Positions 62,167-64,000 of a stretch of DNA of 64,000 nucleotides are shown piece by piece. How positions within the stretch are numbered: the first letter of the stretch is position 1; each line of letters opens with the position of its first letter. Made by a program: the position numbers and the translations under genes. Under the pieces are notes generated by a model. That model had not been told where the DNA came from. It worked only from the letters and a program-made list of their open reading frames with translations, and did not search any database. This DNA is from Candidatus Zemynaea palustris (GTDB lineage Bacteria > Vulcanimicrobiota > Vulcanimicrobiia > Vulcanimicrobiales > Vulcanimicrobiaceae): assembly GCA_003134695.1 (NCBI GenBank), contig PLCB01000058.1, forward strand, positions 1-64,000, given 5' to 3'.

Positions 62167-63299
62167 GACAGTCGATACGTCGTGAAATACCAGAAGCCGG
62201 GGCCGGCCTTGAGCGTCGCGCCGAGCGGGTTCGGCGCGTTTCCTTTGATGGTCTGCAGCGGCCACTGCGGTGCGGCGTAATCGTCGCCGGCGCTTCCGAT
62301 CACCCACCATTCCAACACTCCGCGCACCGCATCGACGACCTGTGCGTAGGCATTGCCACGAGCGTCGCGCGAAGCCGCCAGCGCTACCGCGTTCGAATTC
62401 GTTCCCGCACTTGGACTGCACACGTCGGCGATCGGGATCTGCGTGCCGGCTGGTGCGAGCAGCGTCCCGCCGGGGACGACGTCGGCGCCGTCCTGATCGC
62501 GGAGCAGACCCTCTTGGTTGCCGTCCGCTCCACAGCCGGGCGTCCACGGCGGCACGCCGATGCACGGGCCGATGCGCCACTGCATCATGCCGAAGTACGG
62601 CCGGGCGATCCCGAAACCGTTTGCGGCGGGTGGCGACGGCGGGGCGGTGACGCTTGGTGTATACGTGCCGACGACGACGCTGAAACCGGTCGCCGCCAAA
62701 CGCGGCACGAGTTCGTGACGCAGGTGCAGCGCGTCGTTGGCGACGTCGATGACGACCAGTGCGTTACCGCCGGCGACGCCCGGATAACCCAGCGGCACGA
62801 TGACGTCGCGCGCGACGTACCCGGCGAGCGCGGGGATCGCAACTTGCGAGATCGGAATGCGTTGCGCGCCGAAGGCGCTCAGGTTCGCGATTCGCGCGCC
62901 GTATGGCCGAAGGTTTGCGGGACCGGTCGATCCGAAGTCGTCGTAGACGTAGCGGGTCAAGGTTTTCGTCGACGGATCGTAACGGTACGCCCAGAAGTGC
63001 GGCGTGTTGTGCGCGTCGCGCGTGAAGAAGTCGACTTCATGGCAGGCGCCGCTGGCGTCGCAATTCGGGATGCCGAGGACGTCGTTCTGCGGGGTGAAGA
63101 TCGCTGCGGCGCTGTGCGCTTCGGCGTCGAGCCGCTCGACGAGGGTCGCGACGGCGTCGGCGTTCGCGCCCGCGCTCGCGGCGACGGTCGCGGCGCGCAA
63201 TCCTCCGCCGACGATGCCGAGCAGAACCACGCCGAGCGGTAGCGCGACGGCGAGCGCGATCAGCGTTTCGAGCAGCGTGAACCCGCGTTGGGAGCGCAC
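62160..63299 (-). CDS. Type IV pilin-like minor pilin (PilW/GspJ-like), large
   Basis: 379 residues from GTG 63299. Leader MRSQRG, then FTLLETLIALAVALPLGVVL with Glu at +5: a canonical prepilin site. The large C-terminal domain with three Cys pairs resembles PilW-type tip components. First gene of the pilin set, seven bases after queA. Confidence 0.8.
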   Translation of the reverse strand: MRSQRGFTLLETLIALAVALPLGVVLLGIVGGGLRAATVAASAGANADAVATLVERLDAEAHSAAAIFTPQNDVLGIPNCDASGACHEVDFFTRDAHNTPHFWAYRYDPSTKTLTRYVYDDFGSTGPANLRPYGARIANLSAFGAQRIPISQVAIPALAGYVARDVIVPLGYPGVAGGNALVVIDVANDALHLRHELVPRLAATGFSVVVGTYTPSVTAPPSPPAANGFGIARPYFGMMQWRIGPCIGVPPWTPGCGADGNQEGLLRDQDGADVVPGGTLLAPAGTQIPIADVCSPSAGTNSNAVALAASRDARGNAYAQVVDAVRGVLEWWVIGSAGDDYAAPQWPLQTIKGNAPNPLGATLKAGPGFWYFTTYRLSC

Positions 63300-63306
63300 G
63301 CCTTCT

Positions 63307-64000
63307 CTAGTGCCCGTTTATCCTTTCAATGAGCATCGCGTCGCCGAACGAATAGAACCGGTAGCGTTCGGAGATGGCGCAGGCGTAGGCGCGCATGATC
63401 CGCTCGTAGCCGGCGAAGGCCGCGACCAGCACGAGCAGCGACGACGCGGGGAGATGGAAATTCGTCAGCAAGACGTCGGCGACGCGAAACTGGAAGCCGG
63501 GCGTGATGAAGAGCGCGGTTTCCGCCTCGCCCGCCCTGACCGTCCCGCTTTCGCGCGCAGCCGATTCGAGCGCGCGTAGCACGGTCGTCCCGGCGGCGAC
63601 GACGCGGCGCCCTTGGCGTTTCGCCGATTCGATCGCGGCGGCCGTCGCTTCAGGGATCGCGTAGCGTTCGGCGTGCATTACGTGGTCGGCGATGCGTTCG
63701 GCTTCGATCGGTCTGAAGGTGCCGTAGCCGACGTCGAGCGCAAGCGGAACGACCTCGACGCCGCGCCTTTGGAGCGCTTCGACGACGCGCGGCGTGAAGT
63801 GCAGCGAGGCGGTCGGCGCGGCGACGCTTCCCGGGACGCGCGCGAACATCGTCTGGTACCGTGCGGCGCGCGCTTCGTCGCCGGGACCGACATATTTCGG
63901 CAGCGGCATCTCGCCGTATCGTTCGAGGAGTTCCGGCAACGAGACGGTCTCGTCGAAGCAAATGTGCCGGATGCCGTCGCCTGCCACGTCCGCGACTTCG
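63307..64000 (-). CDS. queA: S-adenosylmethionine:tRNA ribosyltransferase-isomerase, N-terminus missing
   Basis: The C-terminal 230 residues of about 340; the frame continues off the window edge without a stop. Signatures LERYGEMPLPKYV, PTASLHFTPRVVE, DVGYGTFRPIEAE and TNFHLPASSLLVLVAAFAG are QueA. It transfers the ribosyl part of SAM to 7-aminomethyl-deazaguanine in tRNA, making epoxyqueuosine. It precedes the minor-pilin operon. Confidence 0.93.
   Translation of the reverse strand, partial: EVADVAGDGIRHICFDETVSLPELLERYGEMPLPKYVGPGDEARAARYQTMFARVPGSVAAPTASLHFTPRVVEALQRRGVEVVPLALDVGYGTFRPIEAERIADHVMHAERYAIPEATAAAIESAKRQGRRVVAAGTTVLRALESAARESGTVRAGEAETALFITPGFQFRVADVLLTNFHLPASSLLVLVAAFAGYERIMRAYACAISERYRFYSFGDAMLIERINGH

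Overview
The window is a GC-rich bacterial chromosome segment, continuous at both ends: a partial 16S rRNA gene runs off the left edge and a partial queA off the right edge. The proteins indicate an aerobic or facultative heterotroph with two membranes (RND efflux pair with lipoprotein adaptor, Spy-like periplasmic protein, type IV pilin-like minor pilins). The zinc-type S4, S14 (short, type Z) and L36, the absence of L30 between S5 and L15, and the boxA-like rRNA leader point to a terrabacterial lineage. My best guess is an Eremiobacterota/WPS-2-type organism; this is inference only, since no database comparison was possible.

Layout. (1) 1-1449: 16S rRNA on the minus strand with leader, boxA-like element, an intrinsic-terminator-like hairpin and a strong sigma70-type promoter. 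(2) 1450-9650: minus-strand efflux operon (Spy-like lipoprotein, membrane-fusion protein, two unequal HAE1-type RND pumps). (3) 9838-16257: plus-strand operon with a MalT/LuxR-type STAND regulator, a DRHyd-like + TPR-S protein (same layout as the N-terminal half of animal ASK kinases), a CitE-like CoA lyase, a MaoC hydratase and an acyl-CoA dehydrogenase, mostly with start/stop overlaps. (4) 16365-17300: a secreted protein of unknown function behind a structured leader. (5) 17234-23172: minus-strand operon pruA, SLOG-SLATT-like membrane sensor/effector, patatin phospholipase, FGGY sugar kinase; the middle pair has the form of a nucleotide-signal conflict module inside a metabolic operon. (6) 23278-26340: L-2-hydroxyglutarate oxidase, mercaptopyruvate-type sulfurtransferase and two secreted proteins. 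(7) 26357-31001: branched-chain amino acid ABC transporter livKHMGF.

(8) 31084-59430 (minus strand): one long housekeeping cluster read from right to left: S10/spc operon (rplC to secY, adk, map, rpmJ, rpsM), then the rest of the alpha operon (rpsK, rpsD, rpoA, rplQ), which runs by a GTGA overlap straight into trpEGDCBA. The cluster is interrupted between rpsM and rpsK by a foreign 7.4-kb block (39.3-46.7 kb) with a DHA2 drug exporter, two paralogous small secreted proteins sharing leader and signal peptide, a small Cys/His protein, two HD-GYP c-di-GMP hydrolase-like proteins and a second STAND protein without a DNA-binding domain. rpsK has regained its own strong promoter and a long structured leader. 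infA, rpmD, rpsJ and trpF are missing from their usual positions.

(9) 59517-64000: the divergent promoter region of the ribosomal operon with a perfect 9-3-9 palindrome in front of a small three-helix membrane protein, a secreted protein, and a minor-pilin operon (four genes) following queA.

The most interesting signals are the two conflict-type proteins or pairs at 12.4-13.8 kb and 18.8-21.6 kb, the split alpha operon fused to trp, and the repeated use of four-base NTGA start/stop overlaps, including non-ATG starts (TTGA, CTGA, GTGA), which reveals the real starts of trpB and of the FGGY kinase.
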